In this document: in pieces, positions 10,030 through 20,545 of the stretch
How positions within the stretch are numbered: position 1 is the stretch's first letter
How the letters are laid out: the number at the start of each line of letters is the position of its first letter
NCBI GenBank assembly: GCA_036245525.1
Contig: BTPG01000003.1
Coordinates: forward strand, 208,097,488 to 208,161,487
DNA length: 64,000 nt
Direction: 5' to 3'
Source: Semisulcospira habei
Taxonomy: Eukaryota; Mollusca; Gastropoda; Semisulcospiridae
Made by a program: the position numbers and the translations under genes
The notes under the pieces: generated by a model
What the model saw: only the letters and a program-made list of their open reading frames with translations
Told to the model about the DNA's origin: nothing
The model's database searches: none

Positions 10030-10482
10030 CTTGGCTTAGTCTATTAACAAGGCTCAGATGACAGGTACTGTATTTTTAGATTTTTCAAAAGCATTTGCTC
10101 TAGTAAATCATGGAATTTTGTTGCAGAAGCTAGCGACCTATCATATAAATAGAAATTCCTTAGCTTTCTTTCAATCTTAATTGGACAATAGGTGTCAGTA
10201 TGTGTTTGTTAAAGGTAGACGTTTTATGGAAGGTGCCATAAAGCATGGCGTCCCTCACGGTTCTATTTTAGGTCGCCTTTTATTTTCTATTTACATTAAC
10301 AACCTACAACTACATATTTCACAGCCAAATGTAAGGTGCAGCATGTTTGCTGACGAGTCTACCCTAGAAATTTTATCAGCCGACATATCCAAAATTAATT
10401 CCTCACTTTAACGCAGCGTTAACGATGTTTCTAGATGGTGCCATAAAAAATTATATGATACCTAACCCTTCAAAAACAGAGT
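10030..10482 (+). pseudogene. LINE-B1, part 2: RT catalytic core
   Basis: This is a direct continuation of the RT left at 2612. On the plus strand it reads FLDFSKAFALVNH (motif A, near 10075-10112), then GVPHGSILG (PQG changed to PHG) and SMFADESTL, where the second catalytic Asp of FADD is Glu. Stops at 10178 and 10409 and the altered catalytic residues make it dead. It stops at the GAGT (10479-10482) that flanks LINE-C1 and resumes at 13106. Confidence 0.8.
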
Positions 10483-10658
10483 AATAATAATAATAATTAC
10501 GGTATTTATAATGCGCTTATCTTATAATAATTATAACTCTAAGCGCACACTCACAACTCGCGCACGCATGCGCACGCTTTAGACAATGACTCACGTACCA
10601 CAAACAGTGAAATACATTACGACGGTCAGCTTGGGGTGGGGAGTGCGGTGATATAGTG

Positions 10659-11231
10659 CTAAAACTGTTGAAAGAGGTGAGTTTTGAGGGCGGACTGGAA
10701 GGAGGAGAGAGAGTGTTTCTGACGGAGAGAGAGTGGGAGAGTGTTCCAGATGGATGGACCGTAGACGGAGAAGGAGCGGGGACCGAAAGTGTTAAGTTTG
10801 GTGCGAGGGATGTGGAGGCGGAGAGGGTCGGAGGCAGAGCGGAGGGAGCGGGAAGGTGTGTAGGGGTGAAGTAAGTTGGAGAGATAGGCAGGAGCGCAGT
10901 TGTTCAGGGATTTGTAGCAGAGAGACAGAACTTTGTATTGGATGCGTTGGGGGATGGGGAGCCAGTGAAGGAGTTTGAGCAGGGGTGTGATGTGGTCGGA
11001 TTTTTTCTTTCTGAGGACGAGGCGGGCAGCATTGTTCTGGACGCGTTGGAGAGTGAAGATGGTGGATTGAGGGAGACCGGAAAGGAGAGAGTTGCAATAG
11101 TCGATGCGAGATAAGATGAGAGAGACAGCAAGTTTGGTGGCAGCTTCGGTAGTGAGGTATTTTCTGATCTGACTGATGCGGCGAAGGTGGAAATAGCATG
11201 CCTGGGTCGTGGCGGAGACGAAGTTGGTCAT
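10659..11231 (-). pseudogene. LINE-C1 ORF2 C-terminal part after the frameshift
   Basis: This 190-residue frame continues the RT thumb and tail: HLRRISQIRKYLT, LILSRIDYCNSLLSGLP, LHWLPIPQRIQYK and WNTLPLSLR. All are conserved in L2/CR1 C-termini. The matching part of LINE-C2 lies at 44690-45109 and, in another frame, within 44580-46415. It ends KTHLFQQF. Confidence 0.85.
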
Positions 11232-11295
11232 GGACAGAGAGGAATCGAGGATGACGCCGAGGTTCTTGGCCGAGTCAGAGAGGGAGATGGGGGTG

Positions 11296-12870
11296 CTATC
11301 GAGTTGAAGGTGGAGAGAGGGAGGGAGCTGGGAGAGTTTTTTGGCGAGTGCCTACCAGCATGGCTTCCGTTTTGTCATCGTTCAGTTTCAGCTTGTTTGC
11401 TGTCATCCAGTTTTTCACGTCTTTGTAGCAGTCAGCCGTGCGAGTCAGTAGTGACTGAGTGTTGTCGAGTTTGTCTTTGTCTTGCAGTTGTGAGTCGTCA
11501 GCGTAGAGGTGGTGGTGTATGCGGTGAGACTGGATGATGTTGGACAGAGGAGAGGTGTAGAGTGTGAAAAGGACCGGGCCCAGGACGGACCCCTGTGGAA
11601 CTCCGCATGAGAGCGTTACCGGGTTGGAAGAGACGCCGTTGATGGTGACGGACTGCTGTCTGTCAGAGAGGTAGGAGAGAAACCAGGAGTGAGCAGAGTC
11701 AGTGATGCCGAAGGAGTGGTGGAGTCGGTGGAGGAGGATAGAGTGGTCTATAGTGTCAAAGGCGGCAGAGAGATCGAGTAGTGTAAGAAGGGAGATGTTG
11801 CCAGAGTCAGTGGAGAGAAGCAGCTCGTTTAAGATATGTAGAAGGGCTGTTTCAGTGCTGTGATGTTTGCGATAGGCAGACTGGAATGGACTGAGGAGGT
11901 TGTTGTCGGTCAGATGGAGGTTGAGCTGGTTGAGAACAACCTTCTCAAGAAGCTTGGACAGGAAAGAGAGATTGGAGACTGGGCGATAGTTCTTGAGTTC
12001 GTTTGGGTCGAGGTTGTGTTTTTTGAGGAGAGGACGGACGATGGCGGACTTGAAGATATCGGGGACGGAGCCGTTTTCTAGAGATGCGTTGATGATGTCG
12101 GTAATGAAGGGTAGAAGTTTTGGAAGGCCGTCACGGTAGAGAGAAGCTGGGAGGGGGTCAAGTTCGCAGGTTTTGAAGGGCATGGACTTTATGGTCTTGA
12201 GGACTTCATCCTGAGAGACGGTGCGGAAGGACGAGAGGGGAGTGCCGGAAAAGGTGGGGTCGGGAGGGCAATGCGGAGGAGGCAGGGTGTCGAGTGTGTC
12301 GCGCAGATTTTGGATTTTGTCCGAAAAATAGGTAGAGAAAGCAGACGGGAGTTCTTCTTTGCTGTGTGTGTTGGGGAGAGGGGAGTCTTTAGAAGTGCCT
12401 AGGAGTGTGTTCATGGTGGCGTAGAGGGTTTTGGAAGAGGTGGATTCCAGGATTTGGTTTTGAAGGTGTTTGCGTTTAGATTCGGAGATCATTTTGCAGA
12501 CTTTGGATCTGGTTGTTTGGAAGATCTGTCTGTGAACGGTGAGGTCAGATGAGCGCCAGAGGCGTTCCGCTTGTCGGCGCTCGCGCTTGGCCTCAGCTAT
12601 GTCATTAGTGAGCCAGGGGGAGGGGAGTCGGTTGGGTATGGAGCAGGTGGTGACAGGGGCATGGGTGTCTAGAAGTTTTCGAAGGGAGGAATCGAAATGG
12701 GATGCCAGATCGGGAGAGGGGGTGGGGTCCGAGAGAAGGTCGACAGCTTCGTCGAAGAAGCTCTCGCGGTTGACAGATTTTAGTTTGCGGCGAGAGACAA
12801 CGAGCTTGGTTTTTTTCGGGGGAGGTAGATTGAGGGAGACGAGAATAGCGAAGTGGTCAGAGGGAAGCAC
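11296..12870 (-). CDS. LINE-C1 ORF2: endonuclease end and reverse transcriptase
   Basis: The 524 residues are counted from the first Met, but the same frame is open to the truncation at 13101 and includes more endonuclease (LLGDFNFHFDKPDHPD). The SDH motif of the endonuclease is at residues 4-6. RT blocks are clear: NYRPVSNLSFLSKLLEK (294-310), LDLSAAFDTIDH (365-376), GVPQGSVLGP (423-432) and YADD (456-459). A frameshift in a T-run near 11335-11340 ends the frame early. The thumb and C-terminal part continue in another frame at 10659-11231. The encoded enzyme would nick DNA and copy the LINE RNA by target-primed reverse transcription. This copy is disabled by the truncation and frameshift. 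Confidence 0.88.
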   Translation of the reverse strand: MLPSDHFAILVSLNLPPPKKTKLVVSRRKLKSVNRESFFDEAVDLLSDPTPSPDLASHFDSSLRKLLDTHAPVTTCSIPNRLPSPWLTNDIAEAKRERRQAERLWRSSDLTVHRQIFQTTRSKVCKMISESKRKHLQNQILESTSSKTLYATMNTLLGTSKDSPLPNTHSKEELPSAFSTYFSDKIQNLRDTLDTLPPPHCPPDPTFSGTPLSSFRTVSQDEVLKTIKSMPFKTCELDPLPASLYRDGLPKLLPFITDIINASLENGSVPDIFKSAIVRPLLKKHNLDPNELKNYRPVSNLSFLSKLLEKVVLNQLNLHLTDNNLLSPFQSAYRKHHSTETALLHILNELLLSTDSGNISLLTLLDLSAAFDTIDHSILLHRLHHSFGITDSAHSWFLSYLSDRQQSVTINGVSSNPVTLSCGVPQGSVLGPVLFTLYTSPLSNIIQSHRIHHHLYADDSQLQDKDKLDNTQSLLTRTADCYKDVKNWMTANKLKLNDDKTEAMLVGTRQKTLPAPSLSPPSTR

Positions 12871-13105
12871 AGAGGAGGTGTCAGAGCCGAGAAAGAGTTG
12901 ATCGGAGGTGCGGGTGATGATCCAGTCGAGGGTGTGGCCAAGTCGGTGGGTGGGTTTAGTGATGTGTTGTGTAAGATTGTGGTTTAAAAGTGACGTGCAG
13001 AGGCGTTTTGTGTCAGGGTGGTCGGGTTTGTCAAAGTGGAAGTTAAAGTCGCCTAGAAGGATGTGTTTTCCGGGTCGTGTGCTGTAGTGTTCGAGGAGGA
13101 GGAGT

Positions 13106-14048
13106 GCATGTTAATCACTATTCGCCAGAAGCATTAGCTGCACCCGCCTGCATTCAGCCTTTCACTCGGCTCAGAGCCTATTAGGCAAGTCAGAGAGCAC
13201 AGGTTGTTGGGCGTCACTATCGGCGATCAGCTCACTTGGCACGCTCATGTCAATTGTATATGTCGGACCGTGTCCAGAAATGCATTCCTCCTCTCTAAAC
13301 CTATTCATTTTACAGACACGCCTACAAGAAAAATCTTCTAAAACGCTCACATTCAATCACATATAGATTATGCATCTACAGTTTGGTATGGGTGTAGCGG
13401 TGCATGCATAAAAAAACTTAATGCTCTCCACCGGCGGGCAGCTAAGTTAATCCTCTCTAATAGTAAAGTCAGCACTGACGAACGACTCAAAGCTCTTGGC
13501 ATGCTGCCTTTACGTAAGCTACTAATATACAATAAGGGTGTGCTGGTGTTTAAAATCATCCTCTCCAAAACTCCTCGCTACATAACGGAGCTCTTTAGTC
13601 CCGACAGCACCCCGTACAAGACAACGAGGAACAGTCTGTACGTACCTAGGCCACGCCTCGACATATTTAAAACGAGCCCATCTTACTCGGGTGCCATACT
13701 ATGTCCCTCAACCAGCAAATATTGCAGCCGCCCCATCCCTGTCTATATTTAGGACCCGTCAAGCACAGCATCTAAATAAGGTCTGAGCACCTAACGTCAT
13801 GTTTTAGGGTCACAAACTCTCAGAAACGCTCGCCCTGAATATATGCCCACTGATGTGTGTTCATGCGTGAGTGTGCGCGTATTATGGTTTGAATGAGTGG
13901 ATGTGTAATATTTTTTTCATATCATTTTTGTTTGTTTGTTTGCAAATAGTACAATTGATTTGATACGTATGTACAGTTATGTGAATATGTAACTGTCGTC
14001 TTATATCCTGTTGATATATGTATCTTTCTGTACTGTTAGGCCATTGAC
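13106..14048 (+). pseudogene. LINE-B1, part 3: RT thumb, C-terminus and 3' UTR
   Basis: This continues part 2 directly. It reads HRLLGVTIGDQLTWHAHV near 13205-13255, then SHIDYASTVWYGCSG (13360-13400), LHRRAAKLILS and a C-terminal end near 13750, with single stops. The same blocks occur in LINE-B2 (EHRLLGVTIDSQLKWKAHT, SHIDYASTVWDGCSE). About 300 bp of AT-rich 3' UTR follow. The last ten bases (GGCCATTGAC, 14039-14048) are the target duplication of LINE-A2. Confidence 0.85.
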
Positions 14049-17000
14049 AGGTGGTCAAGGGGTCCCTGCCTGACTCAAAAGGTGGGGGCTCCAGGGGACG
14101 AGTTGCGTTGGTGGTGCCGGTAGTGGGGAACTCTCACAGCGCCTCCCCCGGGATCACCCTAGTCTAGGGCCTCTTGGCCTTCGTGAGGCACCCTCGTGTG
14201 TAATCCCTCCGGACTAGCATAGCTTCCCTCTATCCCAAGACCGCCCGTGCGTGGTCCCTGGCCACATCCTCTCCGAGGTGACCCCAAAACCTGGGCAGCA
14301 CGAGCCCCCAGGCTAAACACGGCGGATCTAGAGGAGAGAACATCGAAAATTAATCAACATTGTCCAACTGCCTTGCAGGCCTGGCCGCTTGGCTGCGGAA
14401 AGGCTAAGGGAGGAAAACCCTTACTTCAACGCCCCCGTGTCTCCGGGAAAGGTTTTTGAGCCAGAAACTAGGACAAGGACAGTCTGATATAAAACTTACC
14501 ACATGAGGACCTCGATCACATCGTCCCAGCTTGCTAGGCCATGGCAGACGAACCAAGGGTTTAAAGGGTGGGGCCAGTACTGCGCACACTGCACTCCACC
14601 AAAAAGCTCCACCGCGCAGGCTTTAGGAAACGTCCACGGACCATGACACAGACCATTCCAAGTCCTGCAGCGACGGGCGAGGGGCGAAACGGCAGGTGAA
14701 AGATGTCACTGGAAGCCACAGTCTCACACTTGCATACAGGCGGTTCAGGATATTGGTCGCCTGATGTTGACCTGGGAATGACAACGTCACTCGGCACACC
14801 CTGAACGACCAAGCAACCTTCTCTAGGGACAGCACTGCTTGCTCCACACGGAGAGGGGCCTAGAAAAGGTGGCCTAACCAAAGCTCATCCCAGTACAACC
14901 CCAGTTGGCTAGCCGCAGTCAACGAGCATCTTCACCTGCGGTCAGAAAACAAGTAAAAACAACGGATCCACTCTAATGACGACCACGACCGGACTCAACG
15001 TAGCATGCTGAAACATCCGAACCATGCTCGACACAGCAGACAGCGGACGCCCTGAAAGTCGCTCCGCCCTCATTGTCCATGAATTGCGGAGGTTAAACAT
15101 CGACATCACTGAGCTCAGCGAAGTTCGTCTCCTGGACGAAGGCAGTCTCCAAGAACTTGGCGCTGGCTACACCCTCTAATGGTCGGGCAAGTCTGCATCA
15201 GAAAGACGGCTCTCTGGCGTTGGTTTCATGGTCAAGACCTCCGTTGCGACTAAGCTGGAAAACCTACCAACCAGTCACTCAGACCGCATCATGTCCATGC
15301 GCCTCCCACTGAGACACCAGCAACACGTCACCCTTCTTAGTGTGTACTCCCCAACCCTCCTGGCAGAGCCTGCAGAAAAGGACAAGTACTACACTGACCT
15401 GTACAGCCTCCTATAGAGCACCCCTGCAGACGACAAAGTCATCATCCTTGGCGACTTCAAAGCCAGAGTGGGCCAAGACTCTGAAGCCTGGAAAGGAGTC
15501 CTCGGCAAGCATGGCGTCGGGAACTGCAATGACAATGGCCGCCTACTGTTGGAGTTCTGTGCAGAGCGGCAGCTTGTCATCACCAACACTACTTTCCAGC
15601 AAAAGGACAGTCGGAAGACCACCTGGATGCATCCTCGCTCCAAACACTGGCACCTTATCGACTACGTCCTAGTGCATCAGAGGGACCGCAGTGATGTCCT
15701 ACTCACCAGAGTGATGCCCAGAGCAGAGTGCCACACTGACCACCGCCTTGTCCGCGGCAAAGTCAGGCTCCACTTCAAGCCAAAACCCAAGAAAGGGGGG
15801 CCCCCTAAGAAAAAGCTTGATGTTGCCAGCCTTCAGCGTGATGACGTAAAAGCTGCCTTTCAGACAGATTTACAGAGCAGGCTCACAGCCACAGCTGACC
15901 CAGCAGACTCCTCCCCTGAAACAATCTGGGAACAGCTGAAAACTGCTATCGCAAAATCCTATGCAGAAGTCTTGGGGTTCGCTAGAAAGAGGAACAAAGA
16001 CTGGTTTGACGAAAACGACGTAGAGATCCAGGAACTCCTAGCAAAAAAAAAAAAAAAAGCTGCCCATCTGGCCCACCTAGCCCAGACTTCCAGCCCTATG
16101 AAGAAGTCTGCCTTCCGCCTCGTCTGCAGCAGTCTCCAGCGCAAGCTCAGAGATCTCCAGAACGAGTGGTGGACCAGACTCGCACAGAGAACCCAGCTTT
16201 GCGCTGACAACTATGACTACAGGGGCTTCTACGAAGCACTGAAAGCAGTGTATGGCTCCAGGCACCTGATACAAAGTCCCCTGCGAAGCGCTGATGCACA
16301 TGACTCCTCACAGATAATAACTCCATCTTGAACCGCTGGTCGAAATACTTTCAGAACTTCTTCATCGCTAAGCGCACTGTTCAAGAAGCAGTCATCCTCC
16401 AATTCCCACACCTCCCAGTAAAGGTCGAATTGGACAAACCGACCACTGCTGAAGAGACCCTCACAGCCATCCACCAGCTCAAGAGTGGCAAAGCAGCAGG
16501 CATTGACGGTATCCCACCAGAGATCTGGAAACATAGAGCCCCAGCACTGCACAACAAGCTACATGACCTCTTTCTCTGCTGCTGAGAGGAAGGAACACTA
16601 CCAAAAGATCTCCGCGATGCAGTCGTCATCACCCTGTACAAGAACAAAGGAGAGAAGTCTGCCTGCTCCAACTACCGTGGAATTACTCTGCTGTCCATTG
16701 CCGTGAAAATTATTCCAATGCTGCTCCTGAATCGGCTGGTACCTGCCATTGCAGAAGACCACCTCCCAGAGGGCCAGTGTGGCTTCAGAGCCAACAAGAG
16801 CACCACCGACATGGTCTTTGTGCTGAGACAGCTTCAGGAGTGCTGTGAGCAGAACAAAGGGCTGTACGTAACGTTTGTCGACCTAACAAAAGCGTTCGAC
16901 ACTGTGAGCAGGCAAGGCATGTGGCAGATCCTGGAGCGACTTGGCTGTCCCCCAAAGTTCCTCAGCATTATCGTCCAGCTACACGAGGACCAACAAGGCC

Positions 17001-18207
17001 AGGTCAGACTCAACAGTGACCTCTCAGAACCATTCCCCATTCTCAACAGTGTGTAGCAGGGCTGTGTGGTGGCACCGACCCTCTTTACCATCTTGTTTAG
17101 CATGATGTTGAAGCAGGCCACAGTGGACCTCGACGATGGCGATGCTGTGTACATCAGGTATCGTCTCGATGGCAGCCTGTTCAACCTCAGACGACTGCAG
17201 GCCCACAGGAAAACCCTAGACCAACTGATTCGTGAGCTGCTCTTTGCTGACGACGCTGCCCTCGTTGCACACACAGAGAGAGCCCTGCAGCGCATCACAT
17301 CCTGCTTTGCAGATGCTGCCCAGCTCTTTGGACTCGAGGTCAGTCTGAAAAAGACAGAGGTCCTCCATCAGCCGGCACCCAAGGTAGAGCATCGCCCTCC
17401 CCACATCACCATCGGAGAGTCTGAACTGAAGTCAGTGCACCAGTTTACCTACCTTGGCTGCATCATCACGTCAGACTCCAAGCTTAACAAGGAGCTGGAC
17501 AGCGGGCAGGCAAAAGCAAACGGCATTTTCGCTCGTCTATACAAGCGGGTGTGGCACAATCAACAGCTGAAAACAGGCACCAAGATCAGCGTGTACAGAG
17601 CTGTCGTCCTCACCACCCTGCTGTATGGTTCCGAATCCTGGGTCCTCTACCGCAGCCAACTACGACTCCTCGAACGCTTCCACCAGCGCTGCTCCTTTAC
17701 ATTCACTGGAGTGACTATGTATCAAACGTCGAGGTCTTTGAACAGGCAGAAACTGTGATCATCGAGGCTTTGCTGCTGCGGACACAGCTCCGCTGGGCTG
17801 GGCACGTCTCCAGGATGGAGGATCATCGCCTACCCAAGATCACCCTGTTTGGTGAGCTCGCCACTGGACACAGAGATAGAGTGTCACCAAAGAAGAGTTA
17901 CAAAGACTGTCTCAAGAAGTCACTTAGTGCCTGCCAAATCGACCACTTGCTGTGGACTGTGACACCTTGCGCTCTACCATTTACAACCCAGCTGTCTCCT
18001 TTGAGGACTCTCGCAGAGCTAGCCTTACAGACAAGCGGCTCTGGATAAAAAACAGAGATGCCACAACTCAGTACCCTGGCCAGTCCTCCCTCTGAAGCCA
18101 CTGCGGTCAAACCTGCCCTTCCCGGATCGGCCTCCACAGTCACGAGGATGCCTGCAGATATCATGGACAACCCATAGAATCTTCGTTCGCGAAGTCACGC
18201 CAAGAGA
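14049..18207 (+). mobile_element. LINE-A2, full-length APE-type LINE
   Basis: This 4.16 kb element is flanked by the 10-bp direct repeat GGCCATTGAC (14039-14048 and 18208-18217), inside the LINE-B1 3' end. It has a 5' UTR of about 930 bp, a single ORF2-like coding region from 14976, and the 3' end atagaatcttcgttcgcg shared with LINE-A1. No separate ORF1 is recognisable, although the GC-rich 5' UTR contains short open frames. Long target duplication and full length mark an ordinary target-primed insertion. The ORF is broken by several stops. Confidence 0.92.
14976..18175 (+). pseudogene. LINE-A2 ORF2: endonuclease, reverse transcriptase, zinc finger
   Basis: The frame starts at ATG 14976 and is interrupted by TGA at 15009 (a Trp codon in LINE-A1), TAA at 15177 and TAG at 15414. 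It then runs open to 16331, where a frameshift occurs. Endonuclease blocks: [12 protein letters not shown], then [12 protein letters not shown] and the CHTDHRLV catalytic region near 15730. RT blocks follow in frames 16328-16585, 16600-17056 and 17066-17758: GIDGIPPEIWKH, NYRGITLLS, FRANKSTTDM, VDLTKAFDTV, QGCVVAPTLF and FADDAAL. Another frame shift near 17690 precedes the C-terminal [11 protein letters not shown] segment and a degraded Cys/His finger near 18095-18150. It is a dead copy but informative for the family. Confidence 0.88.
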
Positions 18208-18240
18208 GGCCATTGACCTGTGAGTGTACGTGAGAGAATG

Positions 18241-18242
<2 letters not shown>

Positions 18243-18322
<80 letters not shown>

Positions 18323-18367
18323 AAGAGAGAGACAGAGAGAGAGACAGAGACAGAGAGAGAGACAGAG

Positions 18368-18433
<66 letters not shown>
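18243..18433. repeat. GT then GA microsatellite
   Basis: A (GT)n run of about 64 bases passes into an imperfect (GA)n run with GACAGA interruptions. Open frames across it are low-complexity artefacts. Confidence 0.97.
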
Positions 18434-19230
<797 letters not shown>

Positions 19231-20445
19231 TTATGACTGCTTCGAGAAGTACTTGAAGAGACTGATTTTGAAACGGGCTAGAGAGGAAGCGGATTTTACA
19301 TAATCAGGAAGCGTGTTCCAAGTCTGCGTTCCCGTGAATGACAAACTAGATTTGTATATATCAATTCTTGTTTTGGGGACTAAGAAAAGTTGCCTAATAT
19401 TGCCAAGCCTAGATTCTGACTTAGAGAAAAGAGTTGTGATATATTCTGGTATTTTCTGTTTCCACACTTTGAACATAAAAATAGCCTTATTGTATTTGAA
19501 GTGGTCTTGCAGCGGCAGAAATCCTATTTTGGCGAGTTTTTCTTCTGTTGTGAGTCGTGGTTCAGGAAGGATTAACTTTGCTGCCCTTCTGTGTAACGAG
19601 TTGAGTCTCTTCAAGTGGACTTCACTGCATCCATCCCACACTGTTGACGCGTAATCAATATGAGAACATATGTGAGCATTATAGAATAGTTTGCGCGTGT
19701 CCGAGTCGGTGTAATATTTCAGTTTGGACAACATGAAAAGATTTTTGGCTACCGTTCTGCATAGAGTGTCCGTATGAGCCTTCCACTTAAGCTGACTGTC
19801 AATTGTAACCCCTAGTAGGCGGTGTTCATTAACGTGTTCTATTTGCCTGCCCTTTAATAAAAGGTTAAGTAACATGGGTGCTAACTGGTGTTTTTGACGA
19901 GTGGCGATTATCATAGATTTGGTTTTAACTGGATGAACAATCATAGAATTCCTGTGACACCATTCAGACACTTCATCAAGACTATGCTGCAAGTTGGAAG
20001 AAATTACTTGTATATCTTTGTTAGTCATATGAATGGAAGTGTCATCAGCAAAAAGATCACATTGTACGTTCTTGCAAGTTATATGAAGTGGCAGGTTATT
20101 GATGAATAGACAAAATAATAAGGGACCAAGCACGGATCCTTGGGGAACTCCATACTTTATATCTTTTAGAGAAGAGTAAGATCCATTTACTAGAACTTTT
20201 TGTTTACGATCAGTTAGGTATGATCTAAAAAATGCAACTACTTCTGTACTATTCAAGTATTTCTGAATCTTTGTCAATAGAGTGGTGTGATCGATTAGGT
20301 CAAAGGCCTTTTTAAAGTCTAAGTAAACAACACCTGTTATCTGGGATTTGTTCATACCGTGGAGCCATGCGTCAACGAGGCGCGTGAGTGCAGTGTGGCA
20401 CGAGTGTTGTGGGCGAAATCCGGATTGAAAGGATTGCACGGAGCT
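19231..20445 (-). CDS. LINE-B2 reverse transcriptase, 5' truncated
   Basis: This 402-residue frame (start codon position 20439) covers RT from the QSGFRPQHSC block to the C-terminus and has no internal stop. Motifs: VVYLDFKKAFDLIDH (37-51), GVPQGSVLGPLLF (97-109), FADDTS (130-135), then HRLLGVTIDSQLKW and SHIDYASTVWDGC. The enzyme would copy LINE RNA at a nicked target. Endonuclease and the RT front are missing, because the element is 5' truncated near 20.45-20.5 kb, next to the broken end of the virus-like element. The best-preserved member of this family in the window, and the guide for reading LINE-B1. CR1/Jockey-like group; exact clade not assigned. Confidence 0.88.
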   Translation of the reverse strand, partial: SSVQSFQSGFRPQHSCHTALTRLVDAWLHGMNKSQITGVVYLDFKKAFDLIDHTTLLTKIQKYLNSTEVVAFFRSYLTDRKQKVLVNGSYSSLKDIKYGVPQGSVLGPLLFCLFINNLPLHITCKNVQCDLFADDTSIHMTNKDIQVISSNLQHSLDEVSEWCHRNSMIVHPVKTKSMIIATRQKHQLAPMLLNLLLKGRQIEHVNEHRLLGVTIDSQLKWKAHTDTLCRTVAKNLFMLSKLKYYTDSDTRKLFYNAHICSHIDYASTVWDGCSEVHLKRLNSLHRRAAKLILPEPRLTTEEKLAKIGFLPLQDHFKYNKAIFMFKVWKQKIPEYITTLFSKSESRLGNIRQLFLVPKTRIDIYKSSLSFTGTQTWNTLPDYVKSASSLARFKISLFKYFSKQS

Positions 20446-20545
20446 TACGGTTTTCTAAAGTTTAATTATAGCTTCAATATTTTTTTATATTATAAAATGA
20501 ACAGGGTGTTAACCCTGACTGTGTTATGCCATACTGTGACAAATT

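Larger units (their letters stand above)
10483..13101 (-). mobile_element. LINE-C1, L2/CR1-like non-LTR retrotransposon, 5' truncated
   Basis: This minus-strand LINE runs from within the endonuclease (5' end at 13101) to a 3' tail of ATT repeats (10483-10496). It is flanked by GAGT on both sides (10479-10482, 13102-13105). The RT is of the L2 type (NYRPVSNLSFLSKLLEK, SPFQSAYRKHHSTETALL, YADD). The 3' UTR, including the block ttacggtatttataatgcgc, is shared with LINE-C2 at 44.5 kb. The reading frame is nearly intact, which suggests a fairly young copy. Confidence 0.9.

Noticed and set aside
11187..11537. Plus-strand frames opposite LINE-C1 (also 11860, 12539, 45264, 45585)
   Set aside because: Antisense shadows of the LINE reading frame.
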